A DNA stretch of 64,000 nucleotides, taken from Stenotrophomonas rhizophila (GTDB taxonomy: Bacteria; Pseudomonadota; Gammaproteobacteria; Xanthomonadales; Xanthomonadaceae). Where the stretch lies: NCBI RefSeq assembly GCF_003651185.1, contig NZ_RCDC01000009.1:1-64000 (forward strand). The letters are read 5' to 3'. Below, piece by piece: positions 42,841 to 51,503 of the stretch. The notes below the pieces were generated by a model. The model was not told the DNA's origin. It made no database searches and saw only the letters and a program-made list of their open reading frames with translations. Within the stretch, counting starts at the first letter, position 1. Every line of letters starts with the position of its first letter. Position numbers and translations under genes: made by a program.

Positions 42841-43413
42841 TTACCAGCTGAAGCGCGGGCCGACCGACCATTCCTTGTCACCATGGCGATCCATCTTGAT
42901 GTCGCCGTTGATGCCCCAGTTCTGGTTCAACTTCACCTGGCCACCCAGGCGGCCGTAGAACTGGCCATCCGGATTGACGCCGTGCTTCTTGCTGTAATCC
43001 TCGTAGCCGGCCATGGCATAGACTTCGGCGTGCTGGCCGAACGCGGTACGGATACCGGCTTCAGCGCTGTAGCCGTTGAAATCCAGGCCTTCCTTCGGGT
43101 CGAACTTGTTGTAGGCAACGCGGCCCACGAAGTCGGTGCTGTTGCCGATTTCCTGGTTGTAGCCGACGCCGACGCGCCACTGGTCAACCTTGAAGTTGCC
43201 GATGTCGGTCTTCTGCTGGTTGTACTCACCGAAGGCGTGGAAGTTCGGCAGGAAGGCATAGGAACCCTTCACGCCCCAACCATCGGCCTTGCCGCCATCT
43301 GCGTCGGTCTTGACGTAGTCGGCTTCAGCGTAGTTGTAGGACAGGCCTTCAGCCGCCGAAGCGGTGAACGGGAGGGCGGCGGCCAGGGCCAGAGCAATCA
43401 ACGAAGTCTTCAT
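42841..43413 (-). CDS. ax21: Ax21 family outer-membrane protein
   Basis: A 190-residue protein with a clean signal peptide (KTSLIALALAAALPFTASA) and a mature start EGLSYNYAEADYVKTDADGG. The rest consists of amphipathic beta strands and ends in an aromatic-rich tail (VGPRFSW), as expected for a small outer-membrane barrel. It is a hallmark protein of Xanthomonas and Stenotrophomonas. Earlier reports that a peptide from it is a quorum signal were withdrawn, so only the outer-membrane assignment is used here. Single gene with its own promoter and terminator. Confidence 0.92.
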   Translation of the reverse strand: MKTSLIALALAAALPFTASAAEGLSYNYAEADYVKTDADGGKADGWGVKGSYAFLPNFHAFGEYNQQKTDIGNFKVDQWRVGVGYNQEIGNSTDFVGRVAYNKFDPKEGLDFNGYSAEAGIRTAFGQHAEVYAMAGYEDYSKKHGVNPDGQFYGRLGGQVKLNQNWGINGDIKMDRHGDKEWSVGPRFSW

Positions 43414-43474
43414 GGGGGTACACCTTTATGTCTTGGACTACTTGCACCCGGCATGGAGGCCGGACTGCATCGGG

Positions 43475-43502
43475 AATGTAAATTCTCCGTTATTCGACAC
43501 AA
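43475..43502 (-). promoter_or_regulatory. Candidate Ax21 promoter
   Basis: Minus-strand TTGTGT (43497-43502), 16-bp spacer, TACATT (43475-43480). This gives a 5' leader of about 55 nt before the ATG at 43413. Confidence 0.45.
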
Positions 43503-44088
43503 CCCGCCCTGAAGTTGACCGCGTCGACAAAAGTGAATTTTGGGGCGCCGTTCAGACGCGCTCTGGCATACGCGCGTGGCCTTTTTCAGGCGATGAGGAC
43601 GTGAATGCCCGTCCTGCGCGGCGATCACGCGGGTAACTGAAAAGGGGCGGGGCGAAGGCCACGCGCGGGAACCGCGCGGGGAAAGGACTCTGGTCACGAC
43701 GGTGCCCTTTCGGGGCGTCACGCGCTGGGGAAGCCGCTCTTGGGGAGTTATCGGCTAACGCGTCCATCCTCCTGGATGCACCGAGGTCCGTGCCGTGGGG
43801 CGTTGGACCGCAGGGCGCCGTGGGGCGTCCTGCCCGGCAAGGCCATCATGTGCTGAATGCGTCAGCTGGCCTATCAGGATGTTCCGCACCATGACTCAGA
43901 GTTTTCTGACGTTTGTCCCGAAGGCCGCCGAAATTGGCGGATTGGATGCTGAATTTGTTCACTTCGTGACCGTCCTGGACAGATTCACCGCCCGCAACGG
44001 CCACCGCGCGCACTGTCGATGTTCCATCCCCCGGTTCGTCGTATGTCATGAAGGCGCCCATCCCGGCGCGTCATCTGGAGCTTTTGCC
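43503..44088. other. Long gap without recognisable gene
   Basis: About 590 bp between the Ax21 promoter and the DUF1428 gene. Frames here (including one in phase with the DUF1428 gene) have no ribosome site or recognisable protein features. The notable content is the long inverted repeat at 43571-43667 and a second compact stem (about 43699-43715, GTGCCCTTTCGGGGCGTC). Part of it must hold the promoter of the DUF1428 gene. Confidence 0.5.
43571..43667. other. Long hairpin, candidate structured RNA
   Basis: Perfect 13-bp inverted repeat CGCGCGTGGCCTT (43571-43583) and AAGGCCACGCGCG (43655-43667). It encloses a second complementary pair, TTTTCAG (43583-43589) and CTGAAAA (43637-43643), and inner GC pairs. 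The whole folds into a hairpin of about 97 nt with an internal loop. It lies in a gap with no protein gene. Strand and function are unknown: it could be a small RNA, a leader element or a DNA-level repeat. Confidence 0.4.
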
Positions 44089-44448
44089 ATGGCCTATATC
44101 GATGGTTTTGTACTTGCCGTGCCGACCGCGAACAAAGCGAAATTCCTGGAACACGCGCAGATGGGCGATGCGATCTGCATCGAGCATGGTGCGCTGCGCG
44201 TGGTGGAGTGCTGGGGCGACGATGTCCCGCACGGCAAGCAGACCGACTTCCATCGCGCGGTAGCGGCCAAGGATGATGAGGCCGTGTTGTTCTCCTGGAT
44301 CGAATGGCCGGACAAGGCCACGCGCGATGCCGGCATGCAGAAGATGATGGAGGACCCGCGGATGAACCCGGAGAACAATCCGATGCCGTTCGACGGTAAG
44401 CGGATGATCTACGGCGGCTTCGTGCCGGTGGTGGAACTCAAGAGCTGA
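44089..44448 (+). CDS. DUF1428 family protein (YbaA-like)
   Basis: A small soluble protein of 119 aa matching E. coli YbaA throughout: YIDGFVLAVPTANKAKF, LRVVECWGDDVPHGKQTDF, FSWIEWPDKATRDAG, and PMPFDGKRMIYGGF. It belongs to the dimeric ferredoxin-like alpha/beta-barrel group; its biochemical function is unknown. ATG 44089 is preceded by GGAG at good spacing; upstream in-frame codons are not conserved. Confidence 0.9.
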   Translation: MAYIDGFVLAVPTANKAKFLEHAQMGDAICIEHGALRVVECWGDDVPHGKQTDFHRAVAAKDDEAVLFSWIEWPDKATRDAGMQKMMEDPRMNPENNPMPFDGKRMIYGGFVPVVELKS

Positions 44449-44595
44449 GCGGGGCCAGGAAGGGCATACCCGCTGCGGCAGCGCCGCTTGAGTGCGCGCT
44501 GGAGCACCGGCATGCTCGGGGCTCCAGGCTGACAGGAGCACGCGCCATGAGGACGATGCTGCCTGCCGGGCGACCGTCATCAGGGAGCGAGACGC

Positions 44596-47034
44596 ATGGC
44601 CGCAGCACGTTCGGGAATGTTTCACTGTCTGCTCGTTCTGGGGCTGGCGGTCACCGCGACCGCCAGCCCGCCGGCCAAGGCCGAGGCACCGGGCCTGATG
44701 CAGTACCAGCGCGCCGAACGTGTGCTCGACCAGCGGCTGCGCGGCAAGGTCCGCAATGCTACCGTCGCGCCACACTGGCTGGAGGACGGTCGCTTCTGGT
44801 ATGCCCGCCAGGAGGACGATGGCCGCACCCGCTACCTGCTGGTCGATCCGGCGGCCTCCACGCGCACGGCGCTGTTTGACCAAAACGTCATGCAGGCGGC
44901 ACTGCAGGCTGCCGGGGTCGCCGATCCAGGCGCGGTGATGCAGCAGGTGGACCGCGTCGCCCGCAGCGGCGATGGATTGCGGATCACGCTGCGCGTGGAC
45001 GCAAGGCAGGTCGTGGCCTGCACGCTGCCGCTGCCGTGTGCGCTGCAAACCTCAGCGGTCGCCGATCCCCGCGACCTGCCTGCGCCGGACGGTCGGCACA
45101 GCGTGCGGGTGGGGCAGGACAACCTGTGGCTGCGGCGTGGTGCCGACGGTGAACGACGGGCGCTCACCGTGGATGGCGAGCCCTCGTACGGCTATGGGGT
45201 ACTGCCCGATTTTGCATTGCGCGGCATTCCGCGACGGGAAGGCCGGATGCAGATGCCGCCGTTCGCGGTCACCTGGTCACCGGACAGCCAGCGCCTATTC
45301 GGCGCGCGCTACGACGAACGCAAGGTCCTGCCCTATCCCTACCTGGCGACTGCGCCGACCACCGGGTTCCGCCCGGTCGTGCATGAAGTACGCCTGGGCC
45401 TGCTGGGCGACGCCGAGCAGGTCCGCGATGCATGGTTCGTCACCGAAGTGGTCGGCGGCACACGCAGCATCGCCGTTCCCGAGGGCTGGCACACGTTGAC
45501 CGAGGCCGGCGTGCTGGGCTGGTCGGCCGATGCCGCCAAGGTCTATACGGCGATCGTGCGCTATGACCACCCCGCGCGGCTGCGTCTGGTCGAGGTGGAT
45601 GTCCGCACCGGCGGCGTGCGTACCGTACGGGAAGAGCGCAGCGATACCCGTGCGCAGCTCAACAGCTATCCCTACAACCGGCCGGCGGTGCACGTTCTGC
45701 AGCGCGACGATGGCATCGTCTGGTTCTCGCAGCGCGATGGCTGGGGCCATCTGTACCTGGTCGATCGCCGCGATGGACGTGTCGTCCGTCAGCTGACCAC
45801 GGGCGCATGGCTGGTGCGCGATGTGGTCGGCGTCGATGAGGTGCGTCGCCAGGTGCTGTTCACCGCCGGCGGGCGCGAGCCGGGGGATCCGTACCAACGA
45901 CGCCTGTACCGCGTGTCGCTGGACGGTGGCGCGCCGGTCCTGCTGACACCGGAAGCAGCTGATCACGCGATCGATGGCGGAACCGGCGTGCTCATGGGCG
46001 GGCGGCCCTCCCACCTGCTGTCGCCCTCGGCGGCGTACGTGGTCGATGGCTACTCGCGGGTGGACCAGGCGCCGGTCAGCGTGCTGCGCTCAACGGGCGA
46101 TGGCCGGGTCGTGCTGGAACTGGAGCGCGGCGACGACCGCGCCGTGCGCGCCGCCGGCTGGACGCCACCGCAGCGGGTGAGTGTCCTGGCCGCCGATGGA
46201 CGCACCCAACTGCAGGCCACGGTCTATCTGCCGCCTGGCTACCGCGAGGATGGACGGCATCCGGTCATCGATGCCATGTACGGCGGACCGCACATCACCA
46301 ATACCCCGGTGGGCTTCGTCGACGCCACCGCGACGATGAACCCCGTCGCGCGCTCCAGCCTGGCCCAGCTCGGCTTCGTGGTGGTGAGCATCGATGCGCG
46401 TGGCACACCCGGACGTTCCAAGGCTTTCCACGATGCCAGCTTCCTGAGCGCGGCGGATCTGCAGCTGGACGATCACGTCGCGGCGATCCGCCAGCTGGCC
46501 AGACGTTATCCGGGCATGGACCTGACGCGGGTCGGCATCTATGGGCATTCCTTCGGCGGCTACAGTGCGGCGCGTGCCCTGCTGCGCCATCCGGCGTTCT
46601 ACAAGGTCGGGGTGGCTTCGGCCGGCAGCCACAGCTTCCAGGGCATGTACGGCGGCGCGATCCACGGCATGGACCGCCTGGTCGGCGGCCAGCCGGTCTA
46701 TGCAGACGGCACCGCCGTGCGCCCAGCACCGGATGCAGTGCCAGCGCTGTTCCAGCCACTGGCCAACGATGCACTGGCCGATCGCCTGCAGGGTCGGCTG
46801 ATGCTGGTCTACGGCGACCTGGATGAGAACGCGATGCCGGCGTTGACCCTGCAGTTGGCGCGCGCCCTCACGCTGGCCAACAAGGACTACGACCTGCTCT
46901 ACCTGCCCAACCAGGACCACGAACTGTTCCGCAACGACGATTACTACATGCGCCGGATGTGGGATTACTTCGTCACCCATCTGATGGGTGCGACGCCGCC
47001 GCCCTACCGGATCGGGGCGGCCGCCTCGCCGTGA
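44596..47034 (+). CDS. Secreted S9 family peptidase (dipeptidyl peptidase IV type)
   Basis: Serine peptidase exported to the periplasm. Signal peptide about 1-24 (LLVLGLAVTATASPPAKA). An N-terminal beta-propeller (about 45-560) is followed by an alpha/beta-hydrolase domain. Catalytic residues are S652 (GHSFGGY), D743 (GDLDEN) and H775 (NQDHELF). DPP-IV-like segments GRPSHLLSP and PVIDAMYGGPHI support the subfamily. At 812 aa the length is normal. Preferred substrates are not inferable beyond X-Pro dipeptides as family expectation. GGGAG precedes the ATG. Confidence 0.93.
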   Translation: MAAARSGMFHCLLVLGLAVTATASPPAKAEAPGLMQYQRAERVLDQRLRGKVRNATVAPHWLEDGRFWYARQEDDGRTRYLLVDPAASTRTALFDQNVMQAALQAAGVADPGAVMQQVDRVARSGDGLRITLRVDARQVVACTLPLPCALQTSAVADPRDLPAPDGRHSVRVGQDNLWLRRGADGERRALTVDGEPSYGYGVLPDFALRGIPRREGRMQMPPFAVTWSPDSQRLFGARYDERKVLPYPYLATAPTTGFRPVVHEVRLGLLGDAEQVRDAWFVTEVVGGTRSIAVPEGWHTLTEAGVLGWSADAAKVYTAIVRYDHPARLRLVEVDVRTGGVRTVREERSDTRAQLNSYPYNRPAVHVLQRDDGIVWFSQRDGWGHLYLVDRRDGRVVRQLTTGAWLVRDVVGVDEVRRQVLFTAGGREPGDPYQRRLYRVSLDGGAPVLLTPEAADHAIDGGTGVLMGGRPSHLLSPSAAYVVDGYSRVDQAPVSVLRSTGDGRVVLELERGDDRAVRAAGWTPPQRVSVLAADGRTQLQATVYLPPGYREDGRHPVIDAMYGGPHITNTPVGFVDATATMNPVARSSLAQLGFVVVSIDARGTPGRSKAFHDASFLSAADLQLDDHVAAIRQLARRYPGMDLTRVGIYGHSFGGYSAARALLRHPAFYKVGVASAGSHSFQGMYGGAIHGMDRLVGGQPVYADGTAVRPAPDAVPALFQPLANDALADRLQGRLMLVYGDLDENAMPALTLQLARALTLANKDYDLLYLPNQDHELFRNDDYYMRRMWDYFVTHLMGATPPPYRIGAAASP

Positions 47035-47049
47035 GCGGATGCGGGCCGC

Positions 47050-47754
47050 TCAGCGATGAGCGTCGGCAGTATCGTCCGCTCCACCTCCCATGCCAGCACC
47101 GCCCATTCCGCCCATACCACCACCGCCTCCACCGCCCATCCCTCCGCCGCCTTTGCCGCCTTTGCCGCCGCCCTTGTCACCCGCATCGCCCTTGCCCTTC
47201 GCACCGGCCGAGGGCCGTGCGGGACCCTGGCGCGGGATGGTGACCGTGGTTGGAATCGGATCCAGGTCCAGCGCCTGACGGATGAAGTCACGCAGCGACA
47301 CCACCAGCTCGGCCGTGGGAACGAGGCGACCCTGGGCCATCTCGTTGGCGGCGTGGGCGGCCAGGCGCACCTGCTCGTCGGTGCCCAGCAGGACGATGTC
47401 CGACAGGGCCGCTTCCACCGCATCACGGATCCGCCGCGCACGCTCGCCACCGTTCTCGGCCTCCGCCGGCAGGTGCAGCGCATCGCCGTCTTCGCTGCCG
47501 TCGGGCAGCGCGCGGAAATCCCGGCGATGGCGTGGATCGACATCGAGCGTGCCGGTGAATGAGCCGCCAAGGACCTTGTAAGCGGCGATCAGCGTACGCA
47601 GACGCTCGTTGATCTGACGATTCTCGCGCTCGCGACGCTGCTGCATGGTCTGCATGACCAGGAGCCGGATGCCGACGCCGATCAACGTAATAATCGCCAA
47701 CCCGACCAGGGTGGAGAGCATGGCCTGCCAGGAGCTGAAGTCGAGACCGCGCAT
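47050..47754 (-). CDS. Membrane-anchored hypothetical protein with Gly/Met-rich tail
   Basis: A 234-residue protein. One membrane helix at about 10-34 (MLSTLVGLAIITLIGVGIRL) is followed by a charged helical segment (QQRRERENRQINERLRTLIA), a cytoplasmic domain with helices to about 175, and an unusual C-terminal tail of Gly, Lys and Met (about 185-222, with GGGMGGGGGGGMGGMGG). The membrane and central parts recall a conserved proteobacterial hypothetical family; I cannot name a function. It is convergent with the S9 peptidase, 15 bp apart. Confidence 0.75.
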   Translation of the reverse strand: MRGLDFSSWQAMLSTLVGLAIITLIGVGIRLLVMQTMQQRRERENRQINERLRTLIAAYKVLGGSFTGTLDVDPRHRRDFRALPDGSEDGDALHLPAEAENGGERARRIRDAVEAALSDIVLLGTDEQVRLAAHAANEMAQGRLVPTAELVVSLRDFIRQALDLDPIPTTVTIPRQGPARPSAGAKGKGDAGDKGGGKGGKGGGGMGGGGGGGMGGMGGAGMGGGADDTADAHR

Positions 47755-47918
47755 TGCATCTTCCCGTGAACGTGTGCCGGTCAGGTTAGCAACAGACGCA
47801 GGGAGGCACCGTCAAGCATGCTCCGGCTGGGCGCAGGAGCCGAGGGAAGCGGAACAGTGGGGGCATGATCCGGGAGCCTGATCGCACAGTGACGCGATGC
47901 GCTCGACCGGGGATGCCG

Positions 47919-47953
47919 AAATGACCCGGGACGGGCAAATGACCGGGGACGGG
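47919..47953. repeat. Short direct repeat, two copies
   Basis: Two 17-bp copies of AAATGACC[C/G]GGGACGGG at 47919-47935 and 47937-47953, one base apart and with a single mismatch. They lie in the 260-bp gap between the Gly-rich protein gene and the end of the H1-like gene. That gap otherwise holds only a stem (47978-48000, GCTCC..GGAGC type) that could end the H1-like transcript. No gene seen. Confidence 0.5.
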
Positions 47954-48014
47954 GACAGGCCGTTCCCACCATGCCGCTCCCGCCCTCAGGCAGGAGCAGC
48001 ACGTTACAACTTAC

Positions 48015-49034
48015 TTACTTGCGCGCGCGCTTGGCCGGCGCCTTGCGGGCAACCGGCTTGGCGGCAGCACGCTTGGCCGGGGCGGCCTTGCGAGCCGAAG
48101 CCTTCTTCGCCGGGGCCTTCTTGGCCACAGCCTTCTTGGCGGTAGCGACCTTCTTGCCGACGGTCTTCTTGGCGGCCGCGGTCTTCTTGGTCACGGCCTT
48201 CTTGGCGGTGGCGACCTTCTTGCCAACCGACTTGCGGGCGACGGCGGTCTTCTTGCCGGCCACCTTCTTGGCGGTCGCGGTCTTCTTGGTCACCGCCTTC
48301 TTGGCGGTCGCCGACTTCTTGACCACAGCCTTCTTGGCGGTGGCGACCTTCTTGCCGACGGTCTTCTTGGCAACGGCGGTCTTCTTGCCGGCCACCTTCT
48401 TGGCCGCTGCGGTCTTCTTGGTCACGGCCTTCTTGGCGGTCGCCGACTTCCTGGCAACAGCGGTCTTGGCAGCGGCGACCTTCTTGCCGACGGTCTTCTT
48501 GGCGGCAGCGGTCTTCTTGGTCACGGCCTTCTTGGCGGTCGCGGTCTTCTTGGCGACAGCCTTCTTGGCGGTGGCAACCTTCTTGGTCACGGTCTTCTTG
48601 GCAGCAGCCGCCTTCTTGGTCACGGCCTTCTTGGCGGTCGTGGCCTTCTTGCCGGCAGCCTTGGTGGTCTTGGTCACGGCCTTTTCAGCGGCGGCCTTCT
48701 TCTTGGCGACCTGCTTCTTGATGGCAGTGGCTTCGGCCTTGGCGTTCTTCTTGGCCGCTTCCAGCTTCTGCTTGGCGGTGGCCAGGGTCTTGCCGACCGA
48801 CTTGGCCGCCTTGTCAGCCTTCTTGGCGACGGTCTTCTCGACCTTGGTCACGGCCTTCTTGACCTTGGCGACCTGGGTAGTGGCAGCCTTGCGGGCGCGC
48901 TTGGCGGTCTTCTTGACCGAAGCGACGGCATCTTCCGCAACGTGTGCGATGGTCTCGCCGACGTTGGTGGCGGTTTCTTTTGCATCTTCGACGGTCTGCG
49001 AGAGAACCGTGGTCACACCATTACCGTTGCTCAT
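48015..49034 (-). CDS. Histone H1-like Lys/Ala-rich repeat protein
   Basis: A 339-residue, strongly basic, low-complexity protein likely to bind DNA. Residues 1-40 are acidic and amphipathic (TVEDAKETATNVGETIAHVA). Residues 41-130 are Lys/Ala-rich helix. Residues 131-306 are sixteen consecutive 11-residue repeats, consensus xAxAKKxVxKK. The tail (307-339) is rich in Ala, Pro, Lys and Arg. A perfect AGGAGG (49041-49046) precedes the ATG, suggesting strong translation. Bacterial H1-like proteins (AlgP, HctB type) condense DNA; the 11-residue period also recalls LEA-type proteins. Its antisense strand is also open but is a mere shadow. Confidence 0.88.
   Translation of the reverse strand: MSNGNGVTTVLSQTVEDAKETATNVGETIAHVAEDAVASVKKTAKRARKAATTQVAKVKKAVTKVEKTVAKKADKAAKSVGKTLATAKQKLEAAKKNAKAEATAIKKQVAKKKAAAEKAVTKTTKAAGKKATTAKKAVTKKAAAAKKTVTKKVATAKKAVAKKTATAKKAVTKKTAAAKKTVGKKVAAAKTAVARKSATAKKAVTKKTAAAKKVAGKKTAVAKKTVGKKVATAKKAVVKKSATAKKAVTKKTATAKKVAGKKTAVARKSVGKKVATAKKAVTKKTAAAKKTVGKKVATAKKAVAKKAPAKKASARKAAPAKRAAAKPVARKAPAKRARK
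48117..48644 (-). repeat. Sixteen 33-bp coding tandem repeats
   Basis: In-frame tandem array encoding the 11-residue units of the H1-like protein (residues 131-306). Units differ at the DNA level but keep the KK-encoding AAGAAG positions in register. Such arrays are prone to copy-number change between strains. Confidence 0.85.
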
Positions 49035-49590
49035 TGAGTGCCTCCTGAGGGGCCTGGTTAGTCAAATCGCTGGCGATGCTATACCGGCGCGGTCCATCGT
49101 GGAACGGTCTTGATGCGATGCTCGTGCCACGCCGACAGTAGCACCCCCATCGTCGGCAGCAAGCAACGCACCAACCACTTGCACGAAACCCCTTGAAAAC
49201 AGCATCGGCGCTCCAGCGCGTGGCGCACGCGATGTGTCTCGATGCGCATGTCGGCTGCATTCAATGAGCCCATGATTGATCGTCGCACTTGATCCATTCC
49301 CTGCCCTCGCACCCGGCATTTGCGCTGGTTTCGATGACGCGGATGCGCCCTGCGGGTGCATGACCCGGGTGCGCCTGGACGTTGCCAGGCACACCACACC
49401 GCCCTCCTTCGCACCTCGCCACCGGCCCATATCGGCCCCGCCATCCGTGCCCAGGCAACATCACCGCAAGGCCGACGACGCGGCGAATTTCATCCAAGGT
49501 TTAGCCGATTGCGGACACACTCATTCAGGTTGAATTACCGTATACGTGTTTTCCCTGCCCCCGTCCCCTCCGACACGGAACCGCCGGACC
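49035..49590. other. Gap of about 550 bp without a supported gene
   Basis: Divergent region between the H1-like gene and the Deg-type protease. A minus-strand TATAGC near 49079-49084 may be the -10 of the H1-like gene. A plus-strand TATACG at 49541-49546 may belong to the protease. Short frames on both strands lack ribosome sites and show no conserved features. Confidence 0.45.
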
Positions 49591-51018
49591 ATGCGACCGC
49601 TCCCGACCCTGCTCACGCTCGCCCTCGCCGCTGCCTTCGGCGGGTTCACCGCCACGGCCATCAACGCGCACCTGGACAACCGTGCCGAAGCGGCGCCGGC
49701 CGCGTACACGATTCCGACCACGGCCGCGCTGCCCGCAGCGATCGCCGGCCAGGCGGTGCCCTCGCTGGCGCCGATGCTGGAGCGGGTGATGCCGGCAGTC
49801 GTCAGCGTCAACACCAAGCAGGTGGTGCGCGTGCGCAACCCCTATTTCAACGACCCGTTCTTCCGCCGGCTGTTCCCGGAAGTGCCGCAGGAACGCATCA
49901 ACGAATCACTGGGCTCGGGCGTCATCATCGATGCCGCCGAGGGCCTGGTGCTGACCAACCATCACGTCATCGACAACGCCGACGACGTGCAGGTGACCCT
50001 GGCCGACGGGCGCACGGTGAAGGCTGAATTCATCGGCTCCGATGCCGATACCGATGTCGCGTTGATCCGCATTCCGACCGGCAACCTGACCGAGATCAAG
50101 CTCGGCGACAGCGCCCAGCTGCGCGTGGGCGACTTCGTGGTGGCGATCGGCAATCCCTTCGGTTTCAGCCAGACGGTCACCTCCGGCATCGTCTCTGCGG
50201 TGGGCCGCAGCGGCATCCGCGGGCTGGGCTACCAGAACTTCATCCAGACCGATGCCTCGATCAACCCGGGCAATTCCGGCGGTGCGCTGGTCAACCTGCA
50301 GGGGCAACTGGTCGGCATCAATACCGCCAGTTTCAATCCGCAGGGCAGCATGGCCGGCAACATCGGCCTGGGCCTGGCGATCCCCTCCAACCTGGCGCGC
50401 GATGTGGTCGACCAGCTGGTCAAACACGGCGTGGTGGTGCGTGGCACGCTCGGCATCGAGGCGCAGAACCTGACCCAGCAGATCGCGCAGGGCCTGGGGC
50501 TGACCGAGACGCGGGGGGCGCTGGTGACCCGCGTGCTGGCCGGGTCCAGTGCCGCGGCCGCCGGACTCAAGCCGGGCGATGTGGTGGTGTCGGCCAACGG
50601 CCAGCGCGTGGACAGTGCCCAGGCGCTGCACAACGTGGAAGGCCTGCAACCGGTCGGCAGCACGCTGACCCTGGACGTGCGCCGTGAGGGCAAGCCGCTG
50701 CAGATCAAGGCCACGCTGAAAGAACAGGCACGCGCGGTCACCGGCGAGTCGCTCGATCCGCGCTTGGGCGGGGCCACCTTCGTCGATCTGCCCGAGTCGC
50801 TGCGCCAGGCCGGTGTCAGCGGGGTGTTGGTCAGTGACGTCAAACGCGGCAGCCGCGCGGCAGCCTCCGGGCTTGCGCAGGGCGACGTGATCACCGCGGC
50901 AACGGCAGGTGAGTTTGCCGACCTCGCCAGCTGGCGCGCCAACTTCCAGCAGCGCCCGGCGCAGCTGGTGCTCAGGATCATCCGGGGAAATGGCGGCGGC
51001 CAGCTGGTGATGCGCTGA
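49591..51018 (+). CDS. degQ: Deg-type periplasmic serine protease with two PDZ domains
   Basis: Envelope quality-control protease. Signal peptide about 1-24 (LTLALAAAFGGFTATAIN). The trypsin-like domain has the catalytic triad H125 (TNHHVI), D155 (DTDVALIRI) and S229 (NPGNSGGALVN). PDZ1 spans about 270-360 and PDZ2 about 385-475. The Q-linker characteristic of DegP is short, so DegQ/MucD-like is the better label. Start ATG 49591 (475 aa); an in-frame GTG at 49546 is less likely. Confidence 0.92.
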   Translation: MRPLPTLLTLALAAAFGGFTATAINAHLDNRAEAAPAAYTIPTTAALPAAIAGQAVPSLAPMLERVMPAVVSVNTKQVVRVRNPYFNDPFFRRLFPEVPQERINESLGSGVIIDAAEGLVLTNHHVIDNADDVQVTLADGRTVKAEFIGSDADTDVALIRIPTGNLTEIKLGDSAQLRVGDFVVAIGNPFGFSQTVTSGIVSAVGRSGIRGLGYQNFIQTDASINPGNSGGALVNLQGQLVGINTASFNPQGSMAGNIGLGLAIPSNLARDVVDQLVKHGVVVRGTLGIEAQNLTQQIAQGLGLTETRGALVTRVLAGSSAAAAGLKPGDVVVSANGQRVDSAQALHNVEGLQPVGSTLTLDVRREGKPLQIKATLKEQARAVTGESLDPRLGGATFVDLPESLRQAGVSGVLVSDVKRGSRAAASGLAQGDVITAATAGEFADLASWRANFQQRPAQLVLRIIRGNGGGQLVMR

Positions 51019-51129
51019 ACGCGGCGTCAGCCGTAACGTCGCTTACACCCGGCCGATGCTATTACCTTGTGTTCGTTGCCGTCGGATCGTCCGCGGTCAC
51101 CTTCCCCATCGCATAGCAGGAGATACACG

Positions 51130-51495
51130 ATGAGCCCCACCAATACCGAGAACCTGAAGGAACACCTGGGCGAAGCCGGCTCGCACCTGAAGTCGGCGGC
51201 CACCGCTGCCGGCGGTGCGATCAAGGGCGCCACCGGCGCTGCCGGTGATGAGCTGCGCCTCGGCAAGGCCAACGTCAAGGCCGAGCTGTCCGATACCGCG
51301 CTGTCCGGTCTGGCCGCGGCCGAGTTCGGTGGTGCCGCTGCCAAGGAACAGGTCGATGCACTGATGGACAAGGGCAAGGACCTGGTCGACAGCGCCGCCG
51401 AACTGATCCGTGAGCGTCCGCTGGCCTCCTTCGGCGTCGCCTTCGCCGCCGGCTGGATCATCGCCAAGCTGGCCCGCAGCGGCGGCGACAAGTAA
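51130..51495 (+). CDS. YqjD/ElaB-like DUF883 family protein
   Basis: A 121-residue protein. A long Ala/Gly/Lys-rich helix (about 1-90) precedes a C-terminal membrane anchor (PLASFGVAFAAGWIIAKLA), with RERPLASFGVAFAAG being the family's typical anchor start. In E. coli such tail-anchored proteins associate with stationary-phase ribosomes. A good AGGAGA site precedes ATG 51130. First gene of a three-gene set with the next two frames. Confidence 0.85.
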   Translation: MSPTNTENLKEHLGEAGSHLKSAATAAGGAIKGATGAAGDELRLGKANVKAELSDTALSGLAAAEFGGAAAKEQVDALMDKGKDLVDSAAELIRERPLASFGVAFAAGWIIAKLARSGGDK

Positions 51496-51503
51496 GCAGC
51501 GGC

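Noticed and set aside
43735..43795. TTATCGGCTAACGCG plus a small hairpin, considered as an integron attC-like site
   Set aside because: No matching second core site, no cassette gene and no integrase; only a short stem (GTCCATCCTCCTGGATGCAC) is present.
43795..44088. In-frame N-terminal extension of the DUF1428 protein
   Set aside because: The 98 extra residues have no likeness to the family, and a good ribosome site precedes ATG 44089.
47971..49113. Long plus-strand open frame (380 codons) with regular hydrophobic repeats, antisense to the H1-like gene
   Set aside because: Its repeats are only the complement of the Lys/Ala codons on the minus strand; it lacks a ribosome site, whereas the minus frame has a perfect one and a normal start.
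49062..49533. Short frames on both strands in the gap before the Deg-type protease gene
   Set aside because: No ribosome sites, no recognisable domains and mutual overlap; the region reads as regulatory or non-coding.
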